Origin: Salinisphaera sp049568105
GTDB taxonomy: Bacteria; Pseudomonadota; Gammaproteobacteria; Nevskiales; Salinisphaeraceae
NCBI RefSeq assembly: GCF_049568105.1
Contig: NZ_CP145335.1
Coordinates: forward strand, 3,844,001-3,908,000
Length of the DNA stretch: 64,000 nt
Direction: 5' to 3'
The notes beneath the pieces are model-generated. The model searched no databases and was not told the DNA's origin. It was given only the letters and a program-made list of their open reading frames with translations. The position numbers and the translations under genes are program-made. This document shows positions 1 through 8,031 of the stretch, in pieces (the first letter of the stretch is position 1; each line of letters opens with the position of its first letter).

Positions 1-227
1 CCCTGTTTTTCGATCAGGGTATCGCCGTCCTCGACGTTCTCGTCGAAGGTGAAACCGTACTGGAACCCCGAACAGCCACCACCAGAGACGAACACCCGCA
101 GCTTGAGCTCGTCATTGTTTTCGTCTTCCAGCAATTCTCGAACCTTGCTGGCTGCAGCATCGGTAAAGACCAGCGCAGCCTGCTGCTGGTCGGCTTCTTG
201 TTCGATCGTGTCGGTCGCAGTACTCAT
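1..227 (-). CDS. erpA: Iron-sulfur cluster insertion protein ErpA, partial
   Basis: A-type Fe-S carrier that delivers clusters to apo-proteins in the cytoplasm. The visible 75 residues begin MSTATDTIEQ and carry the family stretch VSGGGCSGFQYGF, which holds the first of three conserved cluster cysteines. The C-terminal CGC-type cysteines lie beyond the left edge, so the gene is truncated by the window, not broken. The start is the ATG at 227; I see no better upstream start. The gap to argC, on the same strand, is about 80 bases. ErpA and IscA look alike; ErpA is preferred because of the acidic, glutamine-rich N-terminal extension. Confidence 0.9.
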   Translation of the reverse strand, partial: MSTATDTIEQEADQQQAALVFTDAAASKVRELLEDENNDELKLRVFVSGGGCSGFQYGFTFDENVEDGDTLIEKQ

Positions 228-307
228 AAGCGTTTCCGTTTCGAACCCGCGTAAACATCATACGACATCGTTGCGATACGCGGGTTTTCAAGGGCCGGAA
301 CCTTATT

Positions 308-1348
308 TTAGGGCACCGGCGCGGTATTAGTCAGCGCGCGAGTTTCGGGCGCGCCAATCATCAGATTAAAACATTGCACGGCCTGGCCGGCCGCACCTTT
401 GACCAGGTTATCAATGGTCGAAAGCACAACCGCCTGGTCGCCGTCAGCCGGGCGATGCACGGCCAGCCGGCACATATTGGTGGCGCGCACATGGCGCGTC
501 TCGGGCGTGCCCCCCGGGCCGAGCACGTCGACGAAAGGCTCGTCGGCATAGGCAGCGTCGAACAGGGCCTGCAGATCGGCCTCGCCGGTCAGCGTGGCAT
601 AGAGCGTGGCATGAATACCACGAATCATCGGCACTAGATGCGGCACGAAGGTCAATCCGACCGCGCCGCCGGCCATTTCCTGAAGCAGCTGCTGGATCTC
701 GGGCAAATGACGATGACCGCCGACGCCGTAGGCCTTGAACGATTCATTCATCTCAGCGAACAGAAAACCAGGCTTGAGATTCTTGCCCGCGCCCGAGACC
801 CCGGTCTTGGCATCGGCAATCAGCCGGTCGATGTCGACCAAACCGGCATCGATCAAGGGCTTGAAACCGAGCAATACGGCCGTGGGATAACAGCCCGGAC
901 AGGCCACTAGATCGGCGCCCGCGATCGCCTGTCGGCGCCCGAGTTCGGGCAGGCCGTAGACCGCGCGCTCGATCAGTTCCGGGGCGGCATGCTCGGTGTT
1001 GTACCAGCGCGACCAGAGCTCGACATCGGTCAGCCGGAAATCGGCCGACAGATCGACGACGCGTACCCCGGCGGCCAACAGATCCGGCACATCGTGCATG
1101 GCCGCGGCATGCGGCGTGGCGAAGAACACCACGTCGCAGGCGGCCAACAGCTCGTGATCGGGGGCAGCGAACTCCAGATCCAGCACGCCGCGCAGCTGCG
1201 GATAGGCTTCGGCCACCGGGGTGCCGACCGCACTACGCGAAGTCACGGCCGCGATCTCGGCATCCGGATGCGCAGCCAGCAGCCGCAGCAGCTCGGCTCC
1301 GGCGTAGCCGGTACCGCCTACCAAACCGATTTTATGCGCGCTTGCCAT
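308..1348 (-). CDS. argC: N-acetyl-gamma-glutamyl-phosphate reductase
   Basis: Third step of arginine biosynthesis: NADPH-dependent reduction of N-acetylglutamyl phosphate to the semialdehyde. The protein has 346 residues, the usual length. The NADP-binding GGTGYAG lies at residues 11-17 and the active-site cysteine is C153 in the motif CPGCYPT. The conserved GVSGAGK segment and the C-terminal DNLVKGAAGQA block are present. It starts at ATG 1348, divergent from the chloride-channel gene at 1430 with about 80 bases between them. No other arg gene is nearby. The assignment is firm. Confidence 0.96.
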   Translation of the reverse strand: MASAHKIGLVGGTGYAGAELLRLLAAHPDAEIAAVTSRSAVGTPVAEAYPQLRGVLDLEFAAPDHELLAACDVVFFATPHAAAMHDVPDLLAAGVRVVDLSADFRLTDVELWSRWYNTEHAAPELIERAVYGLPELGRRQAIAGADLVACPGCYPTAVLLGFKPLIDAGLVDIDRLIADAKTGVSGAGKNLKPGFLFAEMNESFKAYGVGGHRHLPEIQQLLQEMAGGAVGLTFVPHLVPMIRGIHATLYATLTGEADLQALFDAAYADEPFVDVLGPGGTPETRHVRATNMCRLAVHRPADGDQAVVLSTIDNLVKGAAGQAVQCFNLMIGAPETRALTNTAPVP

Positions 1349-1429
1349 GGAAGATCGCTGTTACCGAAGAAAATGTAGCCGCATACTACACCCGCACCCA
1401 AGCCATAGTGAAAGACGCGAACTCCGACC

Positions 1430-3223
1430 ATGTCGCTCCTGTTTCGATACGTGCACTGGCGCCGACGGCTTAGCCGCTTTTGGCTGCGGCGCGTCGAGCA
1501 TTGGCGCAGCCAGCTGGCGGATGTCGAAAACACGCCGGGGCTGGGGCTGCTGTGCCTGATGGGCGCGATCACCGGCGGCCTGGCCGGGCTCGCCATTCTC
1601 GGCCTGTACGGGGCCATTCAGGCGTTACGGCTGCCGCTGTTTGCGCTGTTTGGCGATAACGAAACCATCTTCAGCGATGCCGCGGTATTGTTCCGGCTGG
1701 CGGTGCCGGTGCTCGGCGCGCTCCTGCTTGGGCTGTTGGTGGAATGGCGGTTCAAGGCACTGGAAAACGGCATCGTGCACGTCATCGAGCGCCTGATGTA
1801 TTACCAGGGGCAGCTGCCACTGCGCGCTGCCGTAGTAGATTTTGCGGCCTCCGCGATCTCGATCGCCAGCGGTCAATCGGTGGGCCGGGAAGGCACGGCG
1901 GTGCATGCAGGCGCCTTCACCGGCAGCTGGCTGGCCCGCCGGCTGGCGCTGCCGAACAACAGCGTACGCACCCTGGTCGGCTGTGGCACGGCGGCCGGTA
2001 TCGCGGCCTCGTTCAACACCCCCCTGGCGGCCGTAGTATTCGCCATGGAAGTGGTGATGATGGAATACACCATCGCCGGCTTCGCACCGATCATCCTAGC
2101 GGCGGTGACCGGTTCGCTGGTGACCCTCGACCTACCCAATGTGCATCCGCACCTGACCGGGGCCGCCGAACAGTTCAACGTCGTCGAACTGCCGGTCATG
2201 ACCGCGATGGGGCTGGCGCTCGGGCTGCTCGGCGGCAGCTTCACCCGCCTGGTGGGCTGGTTCGTGCCGATACTGTCGCGCATTCGCGTCAGTCTGCGTA
2301 TGGCCCTGGCGGGGTTGGTCACCGGGGTGTTGGCAATCCAGTTCCCGCAGATCCTCGGGCTCGGCTTCGAGACCGTGAATCGCGCGCTGGCTGGCGATTT
2401 CGATGCGCTTTTCGCTCTCGGCATCGGCATGGCCAAGCTCGTGGCCACCCTGTTCGCGGTCGCCGCGACTATGCCCGGCGGGGTAATCCTGCCGATGTTC
2501 GTGACCGGCGCCACGCTGGGTAGTGCGGTCGGCACGCTGGCCGCGACCTTCTTGCCGATCGCGATCAGCGGCCCCGGGCTATATGCCTTGCTCGGCCTGG
2601 GCGCGATGATGGCGGCCGTGCTGCAGGCTCCCCTGTCGGCCTTGGTCGCGGTTCTCGAATTCTCCGGCCAGACCGATATGGTGCTACCCGGCATGCTGGT
2701 GATCATCGCAGCCCTCGTGGTCTCGCGTCGGATCGCAGTCTCAGATTCGATTTTCCGGCTGCTGTTGCGTCGACGCGGGCTGGACTATCGCAACGACCCG
2801 GTCTCGCAATATCTGCGTCGGGCCAGTGTGCTGTCGACCATGAACCGGCGCTTCCGGGTGCTCGATGCCGTGACCACACGCGCCGAGGTCCGTAAGGCAC
2901 TGGAGGCCGGCATCGACTGGCTGCTGATCCGGCCCGGAACCGGCCGTGCCCAACTCATGCGACCCGACGAACTCCGGCGTGTGTTCGCCGACGGTGAAGA
3001 CGAGGATGCCGAGAACGAAATCGATCTCATGGATATTCCGGCCCACCGGGCCGATGCCTATCCGATCGATGTTCGGGCCAGCCTGCAAGAAGCCTATGAT
3101 CAGTTCGAAAACACCGAGGCCGAAGTTCTGGTCGTGCAACGGTCGGCCTCGCTGAGCGGACGCCGGCCCACGCCCTACGGCATTCTCACCCCCGACGTGG
3201 TGGCTGCCACCTATCGCCGCTGA
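1430..3223 (+). CDS. ClC-family chloride channel/transporter with C-terminal CBS-like region
   Basis: Inner-membrane chloride transport protein of 597 residues. The ClC core (about residues 35-445) has many hydrophobic helices. The selectivity/gating motif reads GREGT around E154, keeping the gating glutamate but with Thr where GREGP is usual. The GGVILP segment matches the third anion-binding motif (GxFxP type). The first signature, GSGIP, is not recognisable; the equivalent stretch after the first helices reads YYQGQLP. Residues 450-597 are a soluble tail with a weak CBS-pair look and an acidic patch. It resembles ClcB/ClcE-like proteins. Whether it is a channel or an H+/Cl- antiporter cannot be told from this. 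It stands alone. Confidence 0.88.
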   Translation: MSLLFRYVHWRRRLSRFWLRRVEHWRSQLADVENTPGLGLLCLMGAITGGLAGLAILGLYGAIQALRLPLFALFGDNETIFSDAAVLFRLAVPVLGALLLGLLVEWRFKALENGIVHVIERLMYYQGQLPLRAAVVDFAASAISIASGQSVGREGTAVHAGAFTGSWLARRLALPNNSVRTLVGCGTAAGIAASFNTPLAAVVFAMEVVMMEYTIAGFAPIILAAVTGSLVTLDLPNVHPHLTGAAEQFNVVELPVMTAMGLALGLLGGSFTRLVGWFVPILSRIRVSLRMALAGLVTGVLAIQFPQILGLGFETVNRALAGDFDALFALGIGMAKLVATLFAVAATMPGGVILPMFVTGATLGSAVGTLAATFLPIAISGPGLYALLGLGAMMAAVLQAPLSALVAVLEFSGQTDMVLPGMLVIIAALVVSRRIAVSDSIFRLLLRRRGLDYRNDPVSQYLRRASVLSTMNRRFRVLDAVTTRAEVRKALEAGIDWLLIRPGTGRAQLMRPDELRRVFADGEDEDAENEIDLMDIPAHRADAYPIDVRASLQEAYDQFENTEAEVLVVQRSASLSGRRPTPYGILTPDVVAATYRR

Positions 3224-3320
3224 ACGCGCCATTCGCCCGGACCCTGGCCTCGATCGCTACAATGGCGACGTCGACCCTGAGCGATGATCGCCATTTCCCC
3301 GGATCAAAAAGGAGTCCCGG

Positions 3321-3746
3321 ATGTTTCTATGGGTCAAAGCCTTCCATGTGATCTTCATGGTGGCTTGGTTCGCCGGCCTGCTCTGTCTGCCGCGCCTGTT
3401 CGCCTACCATGCCGAAGCACAGGACCAGGCTGAACATAAACGCTTGGCTATGATGGCGTCTCGGCTATCGAAGACCATGTCGATCGCGGCGCTGGGCACC
3501 ATCGTGTTCGGGCTGTGGCTGCTAGTGATGCTGGGCAGCGGCTGGCTGGCAGCCAACGGCTGGTTTCATGCCAAGCTCACCCTGGTGCTCCTGTTGATCG
3601 GCTTCCACGGCTGGTGCCAGGTCCAGGTCAAAAAATTCCGCGAAAACCGGGCAACCGGCTCGATCGGCTATTACCGCCTGATGAGCCAAGTACCCACGGT
3701 GCTGCTGATTGCCCTCATGATCCTGGTGTTCGTCAAACCGTTCTAA
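3321..3746 (+). CDS. hemJ: Protoporphyrinogen oxidase HemJ-family membrane protein
   Basis: A 141-residue protein with four predicted membrane helices, matching the HemJ/UPF0093 family that oxidises protoporphyrinogen IX late in heme synthesis. The N-terminal stretch around KAFHVIFMVAWFAGLLCLPRLF carries the conserved histidine, and RLSKTM and WFHAKL segments follow. A clear Shine-Dalgarno AAGGAG precedes ATG 3321. The TAA stop runs straight into GGCGTGTTAG, a variant of the terminal sequence of the dispersed repeat described at 12911. It converges on bfr, whose heme cofactor makes the pairing sensible, though no shared regulation is visible. Confidence 0.9.
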   Translation: MFLWVKAFHVIFMVAWFAGLLCLPRLFAYHAEAQDQAEHKRLAMMASRLSKTMSIAALGTIVFGLWLLVMLGSGWLAANGWFHAKLTLVLLLIGFHGWCQVQVKKFRENRATGSIGYYRLMSQVPTVLLIALMILVFVKPF

Positions 3747-4003
3747 GGCGTGTTAGTGCTTGGCGCGAAACCAGCGCTTGGGCGGCCAAGCCATACGCGC
3801 GGATAAGACCAGCACGCCCCGCCGCTCTACGCCGAAGAGCAACGACGCCCAAGCACTGCCACGCGGCAGGGCGCGTTTTGATCTTGCGCCCGAGGCGACT
3901 CGGGCGAAGATCCAGCCCGCAGGCACCCGATCTATTCCCAGGCATAAAAAAGCCCACCCCGATCACTCTCGGGGCGGGCTCTGGCCACGGCGCGCGATCG
4001 GCG
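3747..4003. other. Intergenic region between hemJ and bfr with a possible repeat relic
   Basis: Non-coding. It starts with TAAGGCGTGTT at 3744-3754, ten of eleven bases of the dispersed repeat end, but further similarity to the full copy is weak. A perfect 8-bp hairpin (CGCCCGAG, loop GCGA, CTCGGGCG) lies at 3887-3906 without a T tract. The bfr terminator follows. Short open frames here look spurious. Confidence 0.45.
3945..3981 (-). terminator. Rho-independent terminator of bfr
   Basis: Read on the minus strand, a 12-bp stem (AGCCCGCCCCGA pairing with TCGGGGTGGGCT, one G-U pair) with loop GAGTGA is followed by a run of six T. It lies 23 bases after the bfr stop. Confidence 0.88.
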
Positions 4004-4504
4004 CTATTCGCCGTCGTCTGGCGTCTGGTTGATATCGGGGCCGGTCTGCGATTGCAGATAGTTGGCTTCGCCCATGCTCTTGATCAGATCGAGCTGGGTT
4101 TCGATGTAATCGATATGCTCTTCTTCGTCGGCGAGGATATCCACGAACAGATCGCGGGTCGCATAGTCGCCAGCGTCCTCGCAGACCTTGATAGCTTCCT
4201 TGTAGTGGGCATGGCCTTCGTATTCCGCCGCCAAGTCGCACTCGAGCATTTCCTGCGGCTTTTCACCGATGCGCAGCTTACCGAGATCCTGAAGATTGGG
4301 CAGCCCGTTGAGGAACAGGATGCGCTTGATAAAGCGATCCGCATGCTGCATTTCCTCGATGGATTCGTTGTACTCGTGCTTGCCGAGTTCGAAGAAACCC
4401 ATGTCTTCGTACATGCGCGCATGCAGGAAATACTGGTTGATCGCCGTCAACTCAAGCTTAAGCGCTTCCTGCAGATATTTAACAACCGTTGCGTCGCCTT
4501 TCAT
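4004..4504 (-). CDS. bfr: Bacterioferritin
   Basis: Heme-containing 24-mer ferritin that oxidises and stores iron. It has 166 residues. The dinuclear ferroxidase ligands sit at the standard places: E18, E51, H54, E94, E127 and H130, and the heme-ligating methionine is M52. The tail after residue 150 is longer and more acidic than in E. coli. It follows bfd on the same strand with a gap of about 100 bases, so the pair is probably co-transcribed from the Fur-controlled promoter at 4853-4881. Hydroxyl cluster and heme residues are all intact, so a working ferroxidase is expected. Confidence 0.97.
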   Translation of the reverse strand: MKGDATVVKYLQEALKLELTAINQYFLHARMYEDMGFFELGKHEYNESIEEMQHADRFIKRILFLNGLPNLQDLGKLRIGEKPQEMLECDLAAEYEGHAHYKEAIKVCEDAGDYATRDLFVDILADEEEHIDYIETQLDLIKSMGEANYLQSQTGPDINQTPDDGE

Positions 4505-4601
4505 TGCACACCCTGTATCGGCCTGAATTCACGCCAAGCCTAGCCGAGGCGTGGGCAACGCACAATCCAGAATCACCAAACGTAAGCGCTACAAGTCGGC
4601 G

Positions 4602-4832
4602 TTAGCCGGTCGCAGCCACGGACAGCGCCGGCTCGGCTACCTCGGCCGCCATTTCGACCCGTTCCGACTCTAGCCGACATTGCGACAGCACATCCTTGGC
4701 ACAGGGCGCGCAGCGGCCGCAGCAGCCGGCCACACCCAGCTTCTGGCGCAGCTGACGCATGCTGCAAGCCCCTTCGCAGTAGGCTTCGCGGATCTGGCAG
4801 TCGGTAACCGCATTGCAGACGCAGACATACAT
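4602..4832 (-). CDS. bfd: Bacterioferritin-associated ferredoxin
   Basis: Small [2Fe-2S] protein that gives electrons to bacterioferritin to release stored iron. It has 76 residues from ATG 4832. Cysteines C4, C6, C38 and C41 (CxC plus CxxC) match the E. coli Bfd ligands exactly, but several further cysteines (C12, C19, C23, C37, C44) are unusual. The ATG at 4832 is chosen because GGAGG lies 8 bases upstream; the in-frame ATG at 4838 is too close to it and the start at 4859 has no site. It is followed by bfr on the same strand. The C-terminal 25 residues are an Ala/Glu-rich extension not found in E. coli Bfd. Confidence 0.93.
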   Translation of the reverse strand: MYVCVCNAVTDCQIREAYCEGACSMRQLRQKLGVAGCCGRCAPCAKDVLSQCRLESERVEMAAEVAEPALSVAATG

Positions 4833-4852
4833 GGGCATAACCTCCGAGACGC

Positions 4853-4881
4853 AGTACAACGCTAATGAGAATGATTGTCAA
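4853..4881 (-). promoter_or_regulatory. Sigma-70 promoter of bfd-bfr
   Basis: On the minus strand a perfect -35 TTGACA (4881-4876) is separated by exactly 17 bases from a -10 TGTACT (4858-4853). It lies just upstream of the bfd ribosome-binding site and overlaps the Fur box. Confidence 0.85.
4861..4879. promoter_or_regulatory. Fur box
   Basis: The 19 bases GCTAATGAGAATGATTGTC match the classical Fur consensus GATAATGATAATCATTATC at 15 of 19 positions. The site fills the spacer between -35 and -10 of the bfd promoter, so iron-loaded Fur should repress bfd, and probably bfr, in iron-replete cells. Confidence 0.85.
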
Positions 4882-5295
4882 CTGCTGTCGGAAATTATTC
4901 CTGATGCGCTGCATCGGCGTCTGTACCCAGAACGCCATGCGCTTTCAAGACAGCGCCTTGGTTGGCGTGAGTCGTTGGGGACCGAGCCTGGCGCCGCGCT
5001 GGCGGCCTGGTGAAAAATTCGTAGTCGCGCCTTGCACCAGCCACCGGAACGGCGGCCGCCTGAGGCCCTACCAAGTTTGCGGCGGTGGGCAACACGCGCT
5101 GCGTTAAGGCCGAGCCGATCGGATCGTACGGAGCTGCAGCCCGGGGCCACGATTCCTTGCCCTACGCCCGCAGGCGTCCCGGAGCCGGCTCGTTCTCAGC
5201 GATCCAGCAGGGCAGTGCTTGCGTCGCCGCGCAAGGTTCGTTGTCTCCTACCCCAGACCGCCTTATATGCGTTCTGCAGCGGCCGTCAGCGCTTT
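4882..5295. other. Intergenic region without a recognisable gene
   Basis: About 410 bases between the bfd promoter and the rppH stop. Several overlapping frames are open on both strands, but none has a ribosome-binding site or a recognisable protein. I see no clear repeat end, terminator or RNA gene. Confidence 0.6.
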
Positions 5296-5775
5296 CTAGG
5301 CCGTATCGTTCAAACAGCAGGCCAGCTCATCCAGCGCCTTGCGGTAGACCTGGCGCTTGAAGAACACGACCTCGTCGACCGGGTCCCAATAGTCCACCCA
5401 GCGATAGCCGTCGAATTCCGGCTTGGCGGTCGCATCGAAGCGCACGCAGGTCTCTGGGGCGACCAGCTGCAGCATGAACCATTTCTGTTTCTGGCCAATA
5501 CATAGCGGCTGCCGATGGCGCCGGATATAGCGCTTGGGGAGACGATACCGCAGCCAGTTGCGGGTCGCGCCGATGATTTCGACATGCTCCGGCCGCAGCC
5601 CGACCTCTTCCTCGAGCTCGCGGTACAGCGCGGTCCGGGCATCCTCTCCCTGTCGTATGCCCCCTTGAGGGAATTGCCAGGACTGTTGGCCGATGCGTTT
5701 CGCCCAAAAGACCTTGCCCTGCTGATTGCTCAAGATGATGCCGACGTTCGCTCGGAATCCTTGTGCATCAATCAC
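5296..5775 (-). CDS. rppH: RNA pyrophosphohydrolase (Nudix)
   Basis: Removes pyrophosphate from the 5' end of triphosphorylated mRNA and so starts decay. It has 159 residues, the normal length. The complete Nudix box (Gx5Ex7REUxEExGU) is at residues 38-60, and the RppH-specific stretches GFRANVGIIL at the start and QSWQFPQGG before the box are present. The start is GTG at 5775, preceded by GAGGG. The region downstream is non-coding. The neighbouring ptsP often found beside rppH is absent here. It diverges from the HAD phosphatase gene at 5931. Confidence 0.96.
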   Translation of the reverse strand: MIDAQGFRANVGIILSNQQGKVFWAKRIGQQSWQFPQGGIRQGEDARTALYRELEEEVGLRPEHVEIIGATRNWLRYRLPKRYIRRHRQPLCIGQKQKWFMLQLVAPETCVRFDATAKPEFDGYRWVDYWDPVDEVVFFKRQVYRKALDELACCLNDTA

Positions 5776-5930
5776 GTGAATACCCTCGGTAAAACTACCT
5801 ATTTGATTCTTTCATACATTCGCAAAAAACGAAAAAACATGTGCTGAACCCGATATCGGCTCTTTTGGACGCATTCAATCATCTAGTGCACAGCCTTTTT
5901 GTCTTTTTATCGACTTCCTCAGGCACCATC

Positions 5931-6644
5931 ATGACGTTTACCGCTTACAACATAACCCGGCCCGATCACGTGCGACTGACTTTTTTCGATCTCGACAATA
6001 CCCTACTGGCCAGCGACAGCGACTACGAATGGGGCCGTTTTCTGGTGGATGAGGCTATCGTGGACCCGGCGACCTATGCGCAGGCGAACGACCACTTCAA
6101 AGCACAGTACGACGCTGGCGCGCTGGATATCCATGCTTACCAACGCTTCGTGCTCGCGCCCTTGATCGAACAGCCGGCGCGCATGGAACAGCTGCGGCAG
6201 CGCTTCGTTGCCGAACGCATCGCACCGGTCGTCGCGCCCCATGCCCGTGCGGTGGTCGATTTTCATCAGCAGCGCGGCGACACAGTCGCGATCATCACCG
6301 CGACCAATCGGTTCGTGACCGCCCCGATCGCCGAACTCTTGGGCATCGAACATCTGATCGCGACCGATCCCGAAATCGTGGACGGCGCCTATACCGGCGC
6401 GATCGCCGGCACGCCCTGTTATCGCGACGGCAAGATCGTGCGCGCCCGAGAATTCGTTGCGGTCCAGGAGCGCGCCTACAACGCGGTAACCTTTTACTCG
6501 GACTCGCACAACGATCTGCCACTGCTGCGCTGGTCCGACCAGCCGTTCGCGGTCGATCCGGATCCAACCCTGGCCGCGGCTGCCCAGGCAGCCGGTTGGC
6601 CGATCATCAGCTTCCGCGGCGAATCCATGCCGGCGATCGCCTGA
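5931..6644 (+). CDS. HAD-superfamily IB hydrolase (SerB-like phosphatase)
   Basis: Cytoplasmic phosphatase of about 237 residues. Motif I is FDLDNT with nucleophile D20 and general acid D22; motif II is the threonine in IITATN; motif III is YSDSHNDLPLL. This pattern fits the HAD-IB group that includes phosphoserine phosphatase and many small phosphatases of unknown substrate. The frame is open back to 5841, but the ATG at 5931 (AGG seven bases upstream) gives the normal family start. The substrate cannot be predicted. It converges on the inositol-monophosphatase-like gene. A second HAD-IB protein lies at 13192-13848. Confidence 0.88.
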   Translation: MTFTAYNITRPDHVRLTFFDLDNTLLASDSDYEWGRFLVDEAIVDPATYAQANDHFKAQYDAGALDIHAYQRFVLAPLIEQPARMEQLRQRFVAERIAPVVAPHARAVVDFHQQRGDTVAIITATNRFVTAPIAELLGIEHLIATDPEIVDGAYTGAIAGTPCYRDGKIVRAREFVAVQERAYNAVTFYSDSHNDLPLLRWSDQPFAVDPDPTLAAAAQAAGWPIISFRGESMPAIA

Positions 6645-6678
6645 TCGCCGGCGCCCCTATCAGGCCAGTCCAACCGGC

Positions 6679-7491
6679 TCAGTCGTCACGCGGCGCGTGG
6701 CGGGCTTCGTCCCAGTCGCTCAGATAGCGAGTCAGCTGGGCGCGCAGGCGGCCGTTGGTCGCCATCGCGGTACGCGATTCCAGATCGATTGGGCCGCCGC
6801 CGAGTTCGGTGATATCGCCGCCCGCCTCGCGCACGATTACGGTCAAGGCCGCGATATCCAGAATATTGAGGTCCGATTCGATAATCGCGTCGATCGCCCC
6901 GCTGGCCAGCAGATGATAGTGATAGAAATCGCCGTAGCCGCGGATGCGATGCACATCGCCGACCAACTCGCCGATCTTCGGCCAGGCCGGTGAAGCGCCG
7001 AGCGCGCCGATATTGCCCATCGAGAGACTCGCCTCGGCGATGTCCTCGACCTCGGAGACCCGAATCGGCTCGCCGTTCAGAAACGCGCCCTGACCGCGCG
7101 CGGCCGTGGCCATCTCACCGCCGCCGAAGGCCGGCGCATTGGAGACACCGACCACCAGCTCACCTTTGTGCATGAGCGCGATCTGGGTCGAGAAAAACGG
7201 ATAGCCGCGTACGAAACTCTTGGTCCCGTCGATTGGATCGATCAACCAGACATAGTCGGCATCGATCGATTCCCGACCGAGTTCCTCGCCGTAGAAGCCG
7301 TGATCCGGAAAGGCTTCGGACAGCACTTCCTTGATCACGCGTTCGCATTCGATATCGGCAATGGTCACTGGTGAGGCATCGGCCTTGCGCTCGACCTCGA
7401 ACTCACCGTGGTAATAGCGATTGATCACCGCCTCGGCCGCGCGGGCAGCCTGCATGGCGGTATTCAGATAGCGGCTCAGATCCTCGGCCAC
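6679..7491 (-). CDS. Inositol monophosphatase-family phosphatase (HisN/CysQ-like)
   Basis: Mg2+-dependent phosphomonoesterase of 270 residues. The metal-binding motifs are intact: GEE near residue 70, DPIDGT at 85-90 and the third-site D212 in NILDIAAL. Overall pattern (RKADASPVTIAD start, WLIDPIDGTKSF) is closest in my judgement to histidinol-phosphatases of the IMPase fold, but CysQ or SuhB-like roles cannot be excluded, and no histidine or sulfur genes are nearby. The start is GTG 7491 with AAGGAG upstream. Just upstream of it lies the repeat region 7525-8031. Confidence 0.87.
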   Translation of the reverse strand: MAEDLSRYLNTAMQAARAAEAVINRYYHGEFEVERKADASPVTIADIECERVIKEVLSEAFPDHGFYGEELGRESIDADYVWLIDPIDGTKSFVRGYPFFSTQIALMHKGELVVGVSNAPAFGGGEMATAARGQGAFLNGEPIRVSEVEDIAEASLSMGNIGALGASPAWPKIGELVGDVHRIRGYGDFYHYHLLASGAIDAIIESDLNILDIAALTVIVREAGGDITELGGGPIDLESRTAMATNGRLRAQLTRYLSDWDEARHAPRDD

Positions 7492-7524
7492 GACCTCTCC
7501 TTGTCTGGTGTGCGATCGAACATG

Positions 7525-7793
7525 GTAGGGCGTGTGGCGATTCGGTACGAGTCTGTGCCGGCCCTGGCTCGCGCTTCAGTATCGCCGACACACCCGCCGA
7601 GGCCAGTCCGACGCGCGCAGCCCGCAGGTCCGCCGCACTGGTCACCAAGCTACGCAAGACTGGCGGCCGCGAGCCGAGGCCTTATCTGCGCCAAGCGCGT
7701 CGTGGTATACGGCAGCCGCAGTGCGCGACTGGCGTCGTACACGGGCAGGCGCCGAGACCTTCGGCTTCGCCCCACCGTGCAACCTCACTAATG
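7525..7793. repeat. Degenerate repeat copy, left end only
   Basis: Begins with GTAGGGCGTGTGG at 7525-7537, and its first 35 or so bases, including GAGTCTGTGCC, align with the left end of the full copy at 12911. The remainder has no clear match. Together with the inverted CCACACGCCCTAG at 8019-8031 it bounds a 507-bp segment with 12-bp inverted ends. Confidence 0.6.
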
Positions 7794-8031
7794 CCTACGA
7801 GCGTATAGAGGTTACGCCCGGGCGCCGCATTGCCGCCCTAAATCGTGGCGGGCAAGGCTCGAAACACGGCCAGACGCGATTTGGGGCACGGCCCGCCGGG
7901 CAGGCGCGGTTGGGCCATAATCCAGCGTTACCGCTCATGGACGTCACGCCACGACGCCGCACTCGCGATGCCTCGGCTGGCAGCCGAACCGCCCTTGGCG
8001 GGGATTCGTAGGAAACCTCCACACGCCCTAG
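7794..8031 (-). repeat. Dispersed non-coding repeat, second copy
   Basis: Read on the minus strand from 8031, it begins CTAGGGCGTGTGG and shares long blocks with the 12911-13196 copy: GCGAGTGCGGCGTCGT, CAAATCGCGT, GGCCGTGTT and CCACGATTTaGGGCGGCAA. The distal end near 7796-7801 (CTACGAGCGTATAG) is a degraded inverted end. The TAG at 8030-8028 inside the end is also the stop codon of ampE. Open frames across it are not genes. Confidence 0.8.
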
